Source of the DNA: Gammaproteobacteria bacterium
GTDB taxonomy: Bacteria > Pseudomonadota > Gammaproteobacteria > Arenicellales > Poriferihabitantaceae
Assembly: GCA_024644945.1 (NCBI GenBank)
Contig: JAHEGU010000022.1
Coordinates: forward strand, 1-47,744
Reading direction: 5' to 3'
Length of the DNA stretch: 47,744 bases
In this document: piece by piece, positions 34,935 through 43,695 of the stretch
Numbering within the stretch: position 1 is the stretch's first letter
How the letters are laid out: every line of letters starts with the position of its first letter
Notes under the pieces: model-generated
Seen by the model: the letters and a program-made list of their open reading frames with translations, nothing else
What the model was told of the DNA's origin: nothing
Databases searched by the model: none
Made by a program: the position numbers and the translations under genes

Positions 34935-35208
34935 TATTTGATTTCCTCAAATTCGTTAACACTATAAATCAGACAGCGATAAAACCCGAAAGTTTATCCG
35001 CGATGTCGCTTCTATGTCCTGATTAAATGCTATCTGGGGTCGAAAAATCAAGCATCTGGCGTACTAGTAGGACTCAATTAGTATTACTGACAAGCTGATT
35101 GACGATAGGTTAAACTTCAGCAAAAACATTGATTTCAGTGTCATTACCTCAGCGTCCTTTCCCCGGTAAAGCATTGAAAATCCATAGAACTACTACCCAG
35201 TCAGGCTA

Positions 35209-36288
35209 ATGCAGAATCCAATTCGTCAAACTTTTGAACTAGCAAAGAAACTGAATGCATCGGATATACACCTGCATTCCGACCAGAAACCTGTACTACG
35301 GATCGATGGCCGACTGTTCCCGTTGACTACAGAGCGGGTAATTTCGAGTGAACAGATGATTGAAACGGTAGATAACTTGCTTCGAGACGACCAGAAACAG
35401 GATCTGGCGAGAAGGCATCAAGTTGACACCGCAGTAGAGTATGAAGACCTTGGTGTGCTCCGTATTAATGTCTTTAAAGAACGCGGCAAATTAGCCATGG
35501 CAAATCGGATCATTGGCTCTGAGGTGCCAGATATTTCCGATCTTGGGCTTCCACCTATGGTGCACAAACTAGCCGATATCCCGCGCGGATTAATTCTGGT
35601 GTCAGGCGCAACCAGTAACGGAAAATCGACCACACTTGCCGCAATAATCGACGAGATCAACAAGAAATATCAGAAGCATATTCTTACCATCGAGGATCCC
35701 ATCGAGTTTATGTTCAGTAACCATAAATCTATGGTCTCACAGCGCGATATAGGGATCGATGCGATCAGTTTCAGTAGTGCGATCGTCGGTGCAATGCGAC
35801 AGGATCCGGATGTCATCCTGATTTCTGACTTACGTGACCCTGAAACAATTGAAAATGCACTGGTCGCTGCCGAAACCGGCCATCTTGTTTTTGCCACAAC
35901 ACACGCGCCTACAGCGCCAGACACGATCACTAGAATTGTCGCAACCTTCCCCTCAGAAAAGCAGCATACAGTGCGCGTCAAAATGTCTCAGAATTTGAAA
36001 GCATGTGTCGCACAACGACTGGTTCCTGCGAAAGGCGGTAGCGGGCGCGTCTTGGCCTGCGAGTACATGATCATCTCTGCCCGCATCCGTGAGCTCATGT
36101 TGGATGCCGCCAAGATCCACGAGATTGGCAACCTGCTCCAGGGTGAGCAGGTGACGAAAGGCGTGTTGAGTTTCGACTCCCATCTGACCCAGCTGGTACA
36201 GGAAGGCCGTATCGACAAGGAAACTGCGCTCGATTTTGCCACCAGTCGCACCGATATGAAATTACGTCTTTCCGGAATGATGGCCTGA
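35209..36288 (+). CDS. PilT/PilU-type pilus retraction ATPase with altered Walker motifs
   Basis: A 359-residue secretion-ATPase-family protein. The N-terminal PAS-like part is ASDIHLHSDQKPVLRIDG (about 17-34). Walker A is GATSNGKS (133-140) instead of the usual GPTGSGKS. The Asp box TIEDPIEF (Glu163 region) is intact. Walker B reads DVILISDLRD, where PilT/PilU have GEMRD or GEIRD, so the catalytic Glu is Asp207. The His box (TGHLVFATTHAPTA) is present. E. coli-type PilT has about 345 residues and PilU about 380, so length does not tell them apart. It stands alone, without pil genes. Retraction of type IV pili is the likely role, perhaps with low ATPase activity. Confidence 0.85.
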   Translation: MQNPIRQTFELAKKLNASDIHLHSDQKPVLRIDGRLFPLTTERVISSEQMIETVDNLLRDDQKQDLARRHQVDTAVEYEDLGVLRINVFKERGKLAMANRIIGSEVPDISDLGLPPMVHKLADIPRGLILVSGATSNGKSTTLAAIIDEINKKYQKHILTIEDPIEFMFSNHKSMVSQRDIGIDAISFSSAIVGAMRQDPDVILISDLRDPETIENALVAAETGHLVFATTHAPTAPDTITRIVATFPSEKQHTVRVKMSQNLKACVAQRLVPAKGGSGRVLACEYMIISARIRELMLDAAKIHEIGNLLQGEQVTKGVLSFDSHLTQLVQEGRIDKETALDFATSRTDMKLRLSGMMA

Positions 36289-36312
36289 GTCGCCACGACT
36301 CAGGCAAAAGAC

Positions 36313-37245
36313 ATGGCGGACAGAAGACTGCAGGTATTTGCCACCGTTGCCAGGTTACTGAGTTTTACTAAGGCGGCGGAATCACTGCATATGACCCAGC
36401 CGGCGGTTACTTTTCAAATCCGACAACTGGAAGAATATTTCAATACCCGTCTTTTTGATCGCACCCACAATCGAATCACCCTGACCGAGACCGGTGAACT
36501 GGTGAAGCAGTATGCCGATCAGATTATCGGGATGTACAAGGAAATGGATAACGAGGTCAGGACGCTTACTGGAGACATCCAGGGGCCGCTGATAATCGGT
36601 GCCAGCACAACAATTGGCGAGTACTTTATTCCAGGAATCGTTGGGTCTTATCAGAATAACTTCCCGGATGTGAAAGTACGCCTGCACGTTGCCAATACAA
36701 ACGGCATTATCCACATGGTGGAAAATAATGAGATTGATATTGGTATCGTAGAGGGGCCGGTAAATAATAAGAACCTGGTCAAAGAAGTCATCTGGAATGA
36801 CGAACTGGTGCTGGTTTGTCCCGTAGATCACGCACTTGCAACGCATAAGAAACTCGCCATTCCTGATGTACTTGATTACCCGTTTATCAGTCGCGAAGAA
36901 GGCTCTGGCACACGTGAAGTGGTGGAGAACTACCTGACCAAGCGGAAGATAGAACCGGATAGCATCAATATTATTATGGAGTTTGGCAGTCCAGAATCGA
37001 TCAAGAGCGCGGTGACCGCCGGCCTCGGTGTTTCGATATTATCTGCTGCAACCATGGAGAAGGAGCTGGCACTTAAATCTCTGGCTGCGGTACCTCTTAA
37101 CCCTCCAATAAAGCGAACTTTCTCTATCGTTTATCAACGCCAGAAGTTTCGGCTGAGAGCAATGGAAGAATTCCTGGCATTTGCCCGCCAGCATTGTGAA
37201 GCACGTGGTCAGGGTGCGACCCCCGCCGGCAAAAAAAACCATTGA
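36313..37245 (+). CDS. LysR-family transcriptional regulator
   Basis: A 310-residue regulator. Residues 1-62 are the winged helix-turn-helix (FATVARLLSFTKAAESLHMTQPAVTFQIRQLEE), followed by a linker helix. The effector domain (about 90-290) has the periplasmic-binding fold (GPLIIGASTTIGEYFIPGIV, NEIDIGIVEGPV, SREEGSGTREVVENYL). The effector part resembles the CbbR/YeiE group, which senses metabolites, but I cannot fix the ligand. It begins 24 bases after the PilT-like gene on the same strand, so it may be cotranscribed. Confidence 0.9.
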   Translation: MADRRLQVFATVARLLSFTKAAESLHMTQPAVTFQIRQLEEYFNTRLFDRTHNRITLTETGELVKQYADQIIGMYKEMDNEVRTLTGDIQGPLIIGASTTIGEYFIPGIVGSYQNNFPDVKVRLHVANTNGIIHMVENNEIDIGIVEGPVNNKNLVKEVIWNDELVLVCPVDHALATHKKLAIPDVLDYPFISREEGSGTREVVENYLTKRKIEPDSINIIMEFGSPESIKSAVTAGLGVSILSAATMEKELALKSLAAVPLNPPIKRTFSIVYQRQKFRLRAMEEFLAFARQHCEARGQGATPAGKKNH

Positions 37246-37324
37246 CAGCTTTTTTAAGCAAAGTGTCAGCAGCTTTGGAGCAATGAGCTTGTAATATTCC
37301 TGCCGTCGCCATAGGATACGGCTG

Positions 37325-37831
37325 ATGGCAAGACAAGACGATAACTACGACCTTGACCGTGACGGATACAGAAAAAACGTCGGAATTATCGTCTGCAACA
37401 ACAACAGTCAAGTGCTTTGGGCACGACGCGTCCGACATGATGGCTGGCAGTTTCCACAGGGTGGTATAGAACCTCAGGAATCGGCTCTAGACGCAGCTTT
37501 TCGTGAGCTGTACGAGGAAATCGGACTGGAGTCGTCTGATGTAAAGTTATTGGGAAGCACTGACAAGTGGCTCCGCTACGAAGTGCCGTATGCGCCCAAA
37601 ACACATTACTACCGCAGAGCGCGAAGTTTTCGCGGCCAGAAACAGCGGTGGTTCCTGTTCAAGCTGATGGTGCAGGAGTCAAACGTCAGATTGGATATCT
37701 CAGAGAACCCGGAATTCGATCACTGGAAGTGGGTGGACTACTGGAGACCGGTCCAACAAATTGTCGAATTCAAACGATCAGTGTATAAGCGCGCGCTCAA
37801 GGAACTGGAGCCTTTTCTATTGAGCGTCTAA
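37325..37831 (+). CDS. rppH: RNA pyrophosphohydrolase RppH
   Basis: A 168-residue Nudix hydrolase. The Nudix box GGIEPQESALDAAFRELYEEIGL has the REXXEE-G glutamates that bind Mg2+. DGYRKNVGIIVCNN, WQFPQGG and KWLRYEVPYAP are typical of RppH, which removes 5' pyrophosphate and starts mRNA decay. The N terminus has about ten extra residues before the DGYR motif compared with E. coli RppH; no later Met offers a shorter start. It is convergent with the repeat-protein gene, 44 bases away. Confidence 0.93.
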   Translation: MARQDDNYDLDRDGYRKNVGIIVCNNNSQVLWARRVRHDGWQFPQGGIEPQESALDAAFRELYEEIGLESSDVKLLGSTDKWLRYEVPYAPKTHYYRRARSFRGQKQRWFLFKLMVQESNVRLDISENPEFDHWKWVDYWRPVQQIVEFKRSVYKRALKELEPFLLSV

Positions 37832-37875
37832 AAGAAAAGCCGAATACCAGCAGCTGTGGCAAATTTACCGTCGGA

Positions 37876-38526
37876 TCAATTCCGCCGAGGGTATAGATCT
37901 ATTCTAGTTACCCCGCTATTGCCAGATTTTGCAAAATAGAAAGTCGCACCGAGGTTTTTATACTCGAGGCGATCCTTCTTACTTTTGGTTGGGGACTTAT
38001 AGATGCGTTGAATCAGTGATCGGTCCATTCCAAAACGAGCGCCCTGGGCAGTGCGCACAAGAGCCGCTGAGTTTCCGCTTACAACGATACGTTCGACTTG
38101 GCTTCTTCCCACAAGTGCAACCTCAGTTCCACTATCCAGCTGATAGATGAGCGTATAGGTGGTGCGCAAAATCCCTTTTCTTAAGATCTTAGCGGGCGGC
38201 CCTAATCGATTTTCCACTTCCTCGAGTGGCTCACCAAGGCGAATATTTCTAAGTCCGACACCCGGCGCCAGTATGACTTCGTTTGCGATCAACGCAATAA
38301 TCTGACTGCGGGTTACATTGCCATCAGGTGCTGCGCCATCCTGAGTCTGCTGGGTCTGCTGGGTCTGCTGAGTCTGCTGAGTCTGCTGGGTCTCCTGGAT
38401 CTGCTGAGTCTGCTGGGTCTCCTGGATCTGCTGGGTCTGCTGGGAGTGACCCGATACTGACCAGGACACGAACAATACAAACGCAAATCGTGCGCAAAAC
38501 GATTTATTGATGAGAGTACCCCACAT
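37876..38526 (-). CDS. Secreted protein with Gln/Thr repeats, function unknown
   Basis: A 216-residue protein with a signal peptide (FAFVLFVSWSVSG, cleavage near GHS). A low-complexity segment rich in Gln and Thr (about 28-60, units TQQ and IQE) comes from 9-bp repeats. The remaining ~150 residues hold two LGEPLEEVENRLGPP-like motifs, a pattern recalling BamE/SmpA-type folds, each followed by beta strands. I do not recognise the family. The upstream frame extends to a TTG at 38532, but the ATG at 38526 is preferred. It follows pmbA by 18 bases on the same strand, so it is probably translated from the tldD-pmbA transcript. Confidence 0.72.
   Translation of the reverse strand: MWGTLINKSFCARFAFVLFVSWSVSGHSQQTQQIQETQQTQQIQETQQTQQTQQTQQTQQTQDGAAPDGNVTRSQIIALIANEVILAPGVGLRNIRLGEPLEEVENRLGPPAKILRKGILRTTYTLIYQLDSGTEVALVGRSQVERIVVSGNSAALVRTAQGARFGMDRSLIQRIYKSPTKSKKDRLEYKNLGATFYFAKSGNSGVTRIDLYPRRN
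38341..38449 (-). repeat. 9-bp repeat tract encoding Gln/Thr-rich segment
   Basis: About 12 imperfect 9-bp units of the type CTGCTGGGT/CTGCTGAGT (plus strand), with a longer period of about 27 bases where CTCCTGGAT units recur. All unit changes preserve the reading frame, so length variation would change only the number of TQQ repeats. Confidence 0.85.
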
Positions 38527-38544
38527 TATCAAATTGAAGATCTG

Positions 38545-39903
38545 TTATTCCCCAGCAACAGTCAGTTTACTGATCAAGATCGAACCCGTTCGGGTGCTGC
38601 GCCGGGTATCCACGTCTGAACCCACCGCTTCGATCGACATAAACATGTCCCGCAGATTACCAGCAATAGTGAATTCCTGCACGGGATATTCAATCTTTCC
38701 GTTCTCAACCCAGAAACCAAAGGCTCCCCTTGAGTAGTCTCCCGTGACGGTATTGACACCAAACCCAATCAATTCACTCACCAGCAGCCCTGTACCCATC
38801 TGAGATAGCAGATTCTCGAGCCCACCTTTTAAAGTCGAATCAATTGTTAGATTGTGCACGCCACCCGCATTGCCAGTGGTCTGCAATCCCAGTTTTCTAG
38901 ACGAATAACTGTTCAGAACATAATCATTAAGAACCCCAGCCGTTACTATATCACGGCTTTTGGTTGCGACGCCTTCATTGTCAAAACTCGCGCTACCGGA
39001 GGCCTTCTTCAGTAACGGCTGTTCATGAATTCGAATTTTTCTATTGAATATCTGCTCACCTTTACTATCCAATAAAAAGCTTGCCTGACGATAAAGGCTG
39101 GATCCGTTAATTGCAGATACCAGATGAGACATTAAGCTACCTGCAACTGGTGCCTCATAGATAACCGGATAATCTCCAGTGCGAATTTTTCTCGCACCCA
39201 ATCGTCGTAAGGTACGCCTGGCGGTCTCTTTGCCCACTTCCTCTGGGGGCATCAAGTCATTGCGGTCTCGACAGGAATCAAACCAGTAATCCCGCTGCAT
39301 ACTATCTCCTTCGCCCGCAATTACCGAACAGCTGGTACTGTGGCGGCTGCTTCTGGATAGGCCACGAAAACCGTTGGAATTGGCATACAGTTCAGACCCG
39401 TGATGGCTCGAGATCGAACCACCTTCAGTATTGGTAATTCGCTTATCCTGATCGAGAGCTGCTTGCTCGCAACGCTGGGCCAGCTCAATTGCCTGCTCCA
39501 TATCGAGGTCCCAGGGGTGATAGAGGTCCAATTCCGGAAATTCGGTTGCCAGCAGATCTGGTTCTGCTAAACCATTGAACTCGTCTTGCTCCGTAAACCG
39601 CGCAATGTTACAGGCTGCGTCGACACAGCTTTCTACCGCGGACGCAGAATAGTCCGTAGTATCAGCGCTGCCGCTTCGGTGCTCAAAAAACACCGTGACA
39701 CCAAGACTTTTATCCCGATTGTGTTCCACGGTCTCTACTTGACCGCGACGCACGGTCACCGATATTCCCTGACCGTGACCCATTGATACTTCGGCCCCGG
39801 TAGCACCTTTGTCTGTTGCTCTGGTAAGAGCTAAGTCGGCAATCTCTAAAAGCGTACTTTCCTGAGAATCGATGGGAACAGGGTGCCATGGATGATTATT
39901 CAT
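38545..39903 (-). CDS. pmbA: Metalloprotease-like subunit PmbA/TldE
   Basis: A 452-residue TldE/PmbA protein (450 in E. coli). [32 protein letters not shown]-like text at the N terminus and [59 protein letters not shown] near the C terminus are hallmarks. Unlike TldD it has no zinc HExxxH motif. TldD-TldE form a heterodimeric protease that trims peptides and acts on microcin precursors and other unfolded chains. I chose the ATG at 39903, which overlaps the tldD stop by four bases; the frame is open further upstream inside tldD. Confidence 0.93.
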   Translation of the reverse strand: MNNHPWHPVPIDSQESTLLEIADLALTRATDKGATGAEVSMGHGQGISVTVRRGQVETVEHNRDKSLGVTVFFEHRSGSADTTDYSASAVESCVDAACNIARFTEQDEFNGLAEPDLLATEFPELDLYHPWDLDMEQAIELAQRCEQAALDQDKRITNTEGGSISSHHGSELYANSNGFRGLSRSSRHSTSCSVIAGEGDSMQRDYWFDSCRDRNDLMPPEEVGKETARRTLRRLGARKIRTGDYPVIYEAPVAGSLMSHLVSAINGSSLYRQASFLLDSKGEQIFNRKIRIHEQPLLKKASGSASFDNEGVATKSRDIVTAGVLNDYVLNSYSSRKLGLQTTGNAGGVHNLTIDSTLKGGLENLLSQMGTGLLVSELIGFGVNTVTGDYSRGAFGFWVENGKIEYPVQEFTIAGNLRDMFMSIEAVGSDVDTRRSTRTGSILISKLTVAGE

Positions 39904-41348
39904 TCCACTGATACTCCGCCTACGGTTAATCCATCGATACGTATAGTCGGCTGACCCACTCCTACCGGCACACTCTGGCCGTCCTTGCCGCAAACCCCCA
40001 CCCCTGAATCGAGCGCCAGATCGTTGCCGACCATGGACACCCGAGTTAAGACCTCGGGACCATTTCCAATCAGAGTCGCACCCTTAACCGGATGCGTGGC
40101 TTTACCGTTCTCGATTCGATAAGCCTCTGAAGCAGAAAACACGAATTTGCCAGAAGTAATATCCACCTGGCCACCGCCAAAATTTACCGCGTATAGTCCT
40201 TTATCCACCGAAGCAATAATTTCATTTGGATCACAATCTCCAGGCAACATGTAAGTATTGGTCATTCGGGGCATCGGAAGGTGGGCATAGGACTCTCGGC
40301 GACCATTTCCAGTGGGTTTCATACCCATTAGACGTGCATTCATTTGGTCCTGCATGTATCCCTTGAGCACACCATTTTCTATCAGCACGGTATTCTGACT
40401 GGGTTCGCCTTCGTCATCTATGGTGAGCGAACCTCGACGATCTCGGATGGTGCCATCATCTACTACCGTGCACTGACTTGAGGCCACAGTTTCGCCAATG
40501 CGTCCGCTAAAGGTAGATGTGCCTTTGCGATTGAAATCGCCTTCCAAACCATGACCAATGGCCTCGTGCAACAGGATTCCCGGCCAGCCGGGACCGAGCA
40601 CCACTGTCATTTCGCCGGCCGGCGCGTCGCGTGCATCGAGGTTCACTAGTGCCTGCCTCACCGCCTCCTTGGCATACTCTCCCGCGCGATCCTGCTGGGT
40701 GAAATAATCCATACCAAATCGACCGCCTCCTCCCATCGAGCCTTGCTCTCGTCGCCCGTTATGCTCCACGATTACGCTTACGTTCATTCGAACCAACGGC
40801 CGGATATCCGCAGCCAGCAATCCGTCGGCGCGCGCAACCATAATCGTATCCTGGACCGCCGCCAGGCTCACCGTCACCTGCTTTACCTTTGGATCCAATT
40901 GACGGGCGATCTGCTCAACTTGACGTAACAGCTCGACTTTTTCCTTGTCTTGCATACTATCTAAGGGATCAAGCGGTTGATACAAAGGTACCATTGTGCC
41001 GCCGTCTCGAACTGCAATCGCACCCGCATCCTTGTAACTCATTGCAATAGATCTTGCCGCGGTAGCGGCGTCCAGCAATGCACTGCCGGTAATTTCATCC
41101 GAATAAGCAAACCCGGTTTTCTCACCAGCGATAGCCCTCACTCCTACCCCCTGGTCTATTCCGTAGTTACCTGATTTGACCGTGCCTTCATCAAGCGCCC
41201 ATGATTCATGGCGGGAATACTGAAAATAAAGGTCGGCGTAATCAACCCCTGGAGTCATGATTTTGCCTAGAGTGCGACTGATATCCTGTTCTACCAGACC
41301 CGTCGGATGCCACAGTGATTGCTGTGCAAGTTGAATCAGTTCAGACAT
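39900..41348 (-). CDS. tldD: Metalloprotease TldD
   Basis: A 482-residue protein (481 in E. coli). The zinc-binding motif [12 protein letters not shown] is present, with the preceding [11 protein letters not shown] and the later [35 protein letters not shown], as in TldD. It is the catalytic half of the TldD-TldE protease in the cytoplasm. The nitrilase-family gene 58 bases upstream and pmbA directly downstream give the run nit-tldD-pmbA, seen in Pseudomonas-like genomes. Confidence 0.95.
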   Translation of the reverse strand: MSELIQLAQQSLWHPTGLVEQDISRTLGKIMTPGVDYADLYFQYSRHESWALDEGTVKSGNYGIDQGVGVRAIAGEKTGFAYSDEITGSALLDAATAARSIAMSYKDAGAIAVRDGGTMVPLYQPLDPLDSMQDKEKVELLRQVEQIARQLDPKVKQVTVSLAAVQDTIMVARADGLLAADIRPLVRMNVSVIVEHNGRREQGSMGGGGRFGMDYFTQQDRAGEYAKEAVRQALVNLDARDAPAGEMTVVLGPGWPGILLHEAIGHGLEGDFNRKGTSTFSGRIGETVASSQCTVVDDGTIRDRRGSLTIDDEGEPSQNTVLIENGVLKGYMQDQMNARLMGMKPTGNGRRESYAHLPMPRMTNTYMLPGDCDPNEIIASVDKGLYAVNFGGGQVDITSGKFVFSASEAYRIENGKATHPVKGATLIGNGPEVLTRVSMVGNDLALDSGVGVCGKDGQSVPVGVGQPTIRIDGLTVGGVSVE

Positions 41349-41406
41349 ATGTAGCTTCCGCCTTGTTTAAAGTTGATTTGTGATTTGGGAGATTTAAGGC
41401 AGTGCT

Positions 41407-42219
41407 TTAAGAAAACGGCCTTCGATGCTCAAGGCTGGGGATCTGTTTGCGCGCCTGCTTAACTTTCTTGAGGTCGATTTCCGCTATTAAAAGGCCTTCT
41501 CCAGTCTGTTTTTCAGCAACCACCTTTCCCCACGGATCGACCACTACCGAATGCCCGTAAGTTTTTCTGCCGCTTGAGTGGGCGCCCTCCTGAGCCGATG
41601 CGATGACATAACAGAAATTCTCTATTGCGCGCGCCCGCAGCAGAGTATGCCAGTGCGCGGGGCCAGTCTGCGATGAAAAAGCCGAAGGGACCACGAAAAT
41701 TTGCACCTCTTGCTTGACTAGTTGGCGGTAAATCTCCGGGAATCTGATGTCATAACAAACTGTTAGGCCCACTTTGCCCAGGCAACAATCTAATGTAACG
41801 ATCTTGCTGCCAGGCATTGTATAGGCTGATTCCAAATATCGTTCACCATTACTCAAGTGGACGTCGAACAAATGAACTTTGTCATATCGAGCCAGCTCCC
41901 TTCCATCTGAGTCGTAAACCAAAGAGCTATTGAATACACGTTTTGAGTCAGTGCTGCGAATTGGTAATGTGCCAGCGAACACCGTTACCTTGTGGTGCTT
42001 TGCAGCCTCGGACATGGTTTCTTGTATCAATCCGTCACCGTGACTCTCAGCGCAGTCTCGCAACTGCTTTCTGCTGGTTTGCATCAAGGCGAAACATTCG
42101 GGCAGAAATACAGCACTGGCTCCTTTCGCTGCTGCTTTCGCAATCAGCGCCGAAGCCAGCTTTAGGTTCTCCGGAATATTGTCGTTTGAGCAGGTTTGTG
42201 CGACCGCGATTCTAGGCAC
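41407..42219 (-). CDS. Nit2/omega-amidase-like carbon-nitrogen hydrolase
   Basis: A 270-residue nitrilase-superfamily amidohydrolase. The catalytic triad is visible: Glu41 (FLPECFA), Lys114 (RYDKVHLFDV) and Cys155 (GLTVCYDIRFPE). The sequence is of the Nit1/Nit2 branch, whose members hydrolyse deaminated glutathione or alpha-ketoglutaramate; which of these is not decided. It lies just upstream of tldD and is likely cotranscribed. Confidence 0.9.
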   Translation of the reverse strand: MPRIAVAQTCSNDNIPENLKLASALIAKAAAKGASAVFLPECFALMQTSRKQLRDCAESHGDGLIQETMSEAAKHHKVTVFAGTLPIRSTDSKRVFNSSLVYDSDGRELARYDKVHLFDVHLSNGERYLESAYTMPGSKIVTLDCCLGKVGLTVCYDIRFPEIYRQLVKQEVQIFVVPSAFSSQTGPAHWHTLLRARAIENFCYVIASAQEGAHSSGRKTYGHSVVVDPWGKVVAEKQTGEGLLIAEIDLKKVKQARKQIPSLEHRRPFS

Positions 42220-42272
42220 TTAATAACTTGGGACAGGGGGAACAAGCGAAGCTGCAGATTTTACACCTTGAT

Positions 42273-42301
42273 CGGCCGCAGCATCCTGTCCGATGCGGCC
42301 G
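42273..42301. terminator. GC-rich hairpin between cell wall hydrolase and nitrilase-like genes
   Basis: A perfect 8-bp stem, CGGCCGCA (42273-42280) and TGCGGCCG (42294-42301), loop 13 bases. Genes on both sides run on the minus strand, where no T-run follows, so it may be only a partial terminator. Confidence 0.4.
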
Positions 42302-42335
42302 CGTCCTTTTCTAGACTGCCTGGGGAATGGGTACC

Positions 42336-42836
42336 CTAAAGCGCGTAGAAAATGTGGGCTCCTACTAATGCCACCAGTTTGCTATCGTCCTGCCAGCTGG
42401 GCTGAACCTCAACCGAATGATAGTGCGTGGCATCGCCAACCAGAGATATCTGAGCGCCACTGAGGAACAGTTGTGCAACCACCAGCGCCTGGCCCCAGGC
42501 TTTCGGGTCGTTGATTACATGATGACGAGGGGCAACGGCAGTCCAGCTGAACTGTTTACGCTGCCAGACGACTTCACACACAGTATCAGGATAGCGACTG
42601 CTTCTCACACGATTCATAGTCACCGATGCAATCGCGGCTCGACCTTTTGCGGATTCCCCGCGTCCTTCATGGTAAATATTCATGGCCATGCATCCTAGCT
42701 CTTGTCCAGGGGAAGCTACGGAATAATCGAAGGTCTGCGTATTATCAAATTCTGCGGCATGTGCGTTAGTGGTGAATAAACTGATGACGGAAAGAACGGC
42801 GATTTTCGCCTTTATTAGCGTTATTGCGACTCTCAT
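42336..42836 (-). CDS. SleB/CwlJ-type cell wall hydrolase
   Basis: A 166-residue secreted protein. The signal peptide (IAVLSVISLFTTNAHA, cleavage near residue 28) is followed by a Hydrolase_2 (SleB/CwlJ) domain: AMNIYHEGRGESAKGRAAIASVTMNRV with the putative catalytic Glu, then CEVVWQRKQFSWT and ATHYHSVEVQPSWQ. Family members open peptidoglycan; in Gram-negatives the role is usually growth or recycling. I took the ATG at 42836; a GTG at 42842 is two codons upstream. A 17-bp palindrome lies 33 bases before the start. Confidence 0.88.
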   Translation of the reverse strand: MRVAITLIKAKIAVLSVISLFTTNAHAAEFDNTQTFDYSVASPGQELGCMAMNIYHEGRGESAKGRAAIASVTMNRVRSSRYPDTVCEVVWQRKQFSWTAVAPRHHVINDPKAWGQALVVAQLFLSGAQISLVGDATHYHSVEVQPSWQDDSKLVALVGAHIFYAL

Positions 42837-43143
42837 GATCACATTTCTTGTTGAAATGCAGCACCATGTGCACCATCATGGTGCAACTCGGTAAAGCATT
42901 AGGGTAAAAGTGGTAATGTTTCAAAGTATTTTGCATAACTTTTGCAGAAGTATAGCGTCCGCTGTGGGCCGGTTCAACTCGAAATGGTTACGGAAACATT
43001 ACCATCGAGGTTTGCATTGTGTAGACCCGCAGAATACCTGGTCTGAGGTCAAATCTGCCCTTGGTTATGCCTTTACATAGCCTTAGTCGAATACAACCAA
43101 ACAGCGGTGTGATGGCTAGAGAAGCTAGCCAGAGATCAGCGAT
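42837..43143. other. Gene-free stretch of 307 bases with inverted repeats
   Basis: No coding region is seen. It holds a 17-bp palindrome TGCACCATCATGGTGCA (42869-42885), preceded by a further GCACCAT (42861-42867). A 12-bp inverted pair follows: TGGTAATGTTTC (42911-42922) and GAAACATTACCA (42993-43004), 70 bases apart. A hairpin TGGCTAG/CTAGCCA (43113-43131) lies after the GreB-like gene. This looks like the control region of the cell wall hydrolase gene plus the end of the greB-like transcript. Confidence 0.65.
43113..43131 (-). terminator. Hairpin after the GreB-like gene
   Basis: TGGCTAG (43113-43119) pairs with CTAGCCA (43125-43131) around a five-base loop. It starts 13 bases after the stop of the gene at 43144. 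No T-run is present, so termination is uncertain. Confidence 0.35.
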
Positions 43144-43638
43144 TTAGCCGCTGTATTGGTTAATCTCGGCAATTTTTATCTCGACTACACTGGGTCCTCT
43201 ATGCCAGTAGCAAATATCTCCTACCTGCTTACCGATCAACATTTTAGCTAGCGGCGACGCCCAGCTTATTTTTTGCTGGGCGGCGTCGGCCTCATCTTCC
43301 CCAACAAGTCGAAAGCAATGGTTTTTTTTGTTTTCATCGGTAAAACTGACCCAATGTCCAAATCTAACGGTATTTGGTATCGGAGATTCAACAACCTCAG
43401 CCGAATGGAGACGAATGGCGTAATAGCGGATATCGCGCTGCAATTCAGCACGCCGATTTCTTGCCGCGATCTGCTCAATTTCACTTAATTGGTCCAACTC
43501 TTCCTGAAGACCTTGATAAAGACACCGCATCGATTCATAACCTTCCGGGGTCATCAAGTTTCTTAGAGCACTCACCGGCCTTTGCGGCAGCTCAATCGGG
43601 GCATCAGGTTCCGACTCTTTAACGAACGCTCGACTCAT
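43144..43638 (-). CDS. GreB-like transcription factor with shortened coiled coil
   Basis: A 164-residue protein of the GreA/GreB family. The start MSRAFVKE and MTPEGYESM are GreB-like; the C-terminal domain (about 90-164) has ISWASPLAKMLIGKQVGD and VVEIKIAEI, as in Gre factors. The N-terminal coiled coil lacks about 14 residues compared with GreB, and the acidic GDxSENA tip, which enters the polymerase channel and positions Mg2+ for RNA cleavage, is absent. It is therefore likely to bind RNA polymerase without cleavage activity, like other Gre-like regulators. It lies 57 bases after prfC on the same strand. Confidence 0.85.
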   Translation of the reverse strand: MSRAFVKESEPDAPIELPQRPVSALRNLMTPEGYESMRCLYQGLQEELDQLSEIEQIAARNRRAELQRDIRYYAIRLHSAEVVESPIPNTVRFGHWVSFTDENKKNHCFRLVGEDEADAAQQKISWASPLAKMLIGKQVGDICYWHRGPSVVEIKIAEINQYSG

Positions 43639-43695
43639 AGTGCCGCAATCCCTCCTACCTCAGAGAATTCACCGGCTAACATGAATATGCATGGC

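Noticed and set aside
38341-38449. Repeat array that might be read as CRISPR
   Set aside because: Units are 9 bp, contiguous and in frame within a coding sequence; there are no unique spacers or cas genes.
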